Assembly (NCBI GenBank): GCA_021202245.1
Contig: JAJQDK010000065.1
Location: 2,911-15,687, forward strand
DNA length: 12,777 nucleotides
Direction: 5' to 3'
DNA from: Clostridiales bacterium
GTDB lineage: Bacteria; Bacillota; Clostridia; Oscillospirales; Acutalibacteraceae
Below are positions 12,568 through 12,777 of the stretch, in pieces. Each line of letters starts with the position of its first letter. Position 1 is the first letter of the stretch. The notes beneath the pieces were generated by a model that was not told the DNA's origin, did not search any database, and was given only the letters and a program-made list of their open reading frames with translations. The position numbers and the translations under genes were made by a program.

Positions 12568-12777
12568 GCCTTAAAAACGGATTTTTAAAAAAATCACGAA
12601 CGTTTGTTTGTAACCTTTCGGACGTAGCTGTAATATTTTAAAAAATATTTTTCAGCGTTTATTTCTTAATTAGAAAAACAAGGCGTTCGACGGCCGAAAA
12701 TTTATTCTTTGAAAGAATAAAACTCTTAAAAATAATGACAATTATTTCAAAAATTAAAAAAATTAAAAAATTTTGTA
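12568..12777. other. AT-rich noncoding end of the window with palindromes
   Basis: No gene is seen after the last terminator. Two palindromes stand out: AATATTTT-AA-AAAATATT (12632-12649), and a 21-bp palindrome at 12701-12721 with 10-bp arms (TTTATTCTTT) around a single G. The final 50 bases are almost all A and T. It may be the regulatory region of a gene outside the window. Confidence 0.6.

Noticed and set aside
1..12777. Mobile element or defence system
   Set aside because: All larger genes are recognised housekeeping genes; no transposase, integrase, attachment site, toxin-antitoxin or nuclease defence cassette was seen.

Overview
The window looks like a chromosomal housekeeping segment of a low-to-moderate GC Firmicute. 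The best fit is an anaerobic member of the Clostridia, possibly Oscillospirales/Ruminococcaceae. This is inferred from gene content and order (phoH-ybeY-dgkA-era-yqzL-recO; ylxM-ffh-rpsP-khpA; rimM-trmD; ptsH-uvrC; rsmD-coaD plus a coiled-coil gene), Shine-Dalgarno sites rich in AGGAGG, sigma-A type promoters, and an HPr carrying both His15 and Ser46. No tRNA, rRNA, CRISPR array, prophage or insertion sequence was seen.

Left half, minus strand (about 4220 down to 1): a divergent promoter drives phoH, followed by ybeY (probably with an extra promoter), an undecaprenol/diacylglycerol kinase, era, a small YqzL-like gene and recO. The theme is ribosome and RNA maturation (YbeY, Era, PhoH), lipid carrier recycling and recombinational repair (RecO). 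The pgpH and cdd genes that sit in this cluster in Bacillus subtilis are absent. Beyond recO the window ends in two tandem copies of a 79-bp unit that starts inside the recO 3' end. Each copy carries a Shine-Dalgarno site and an identical 10-codon ORF.

Middle, plus strand (4470-7040): a perfect-consensus promoter starts the ylxM-ffh-rpsP-khpA unit (signal recognition particle plus ribosome-associated proteins), which ends in two consecutive terminators. A separate promoter then drives rimM-trmD (30S maturation and tRNA m1G37 methylation). The expected rplS is not next to trmD.

Right half, plus strand: ptsH (HPr) has its own promoter and terminator. The terminator's T-run touches the uvrC ribosome binding site. 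uvrC is followed by a promoter for rsmD-coaD (16S rRNA methylation and coenzyme A synthesis) and a coiled-coil protein of unknown role, closed by two terminators. The last 200 bases are AT-rich and noncoding.

No convincing new multi-gene system was found. The most unusual items are the recO-end tandem repeat with its mini-ORFs, the missing conventional start codon of phoH, and the terminator fused to the uvrC leader.
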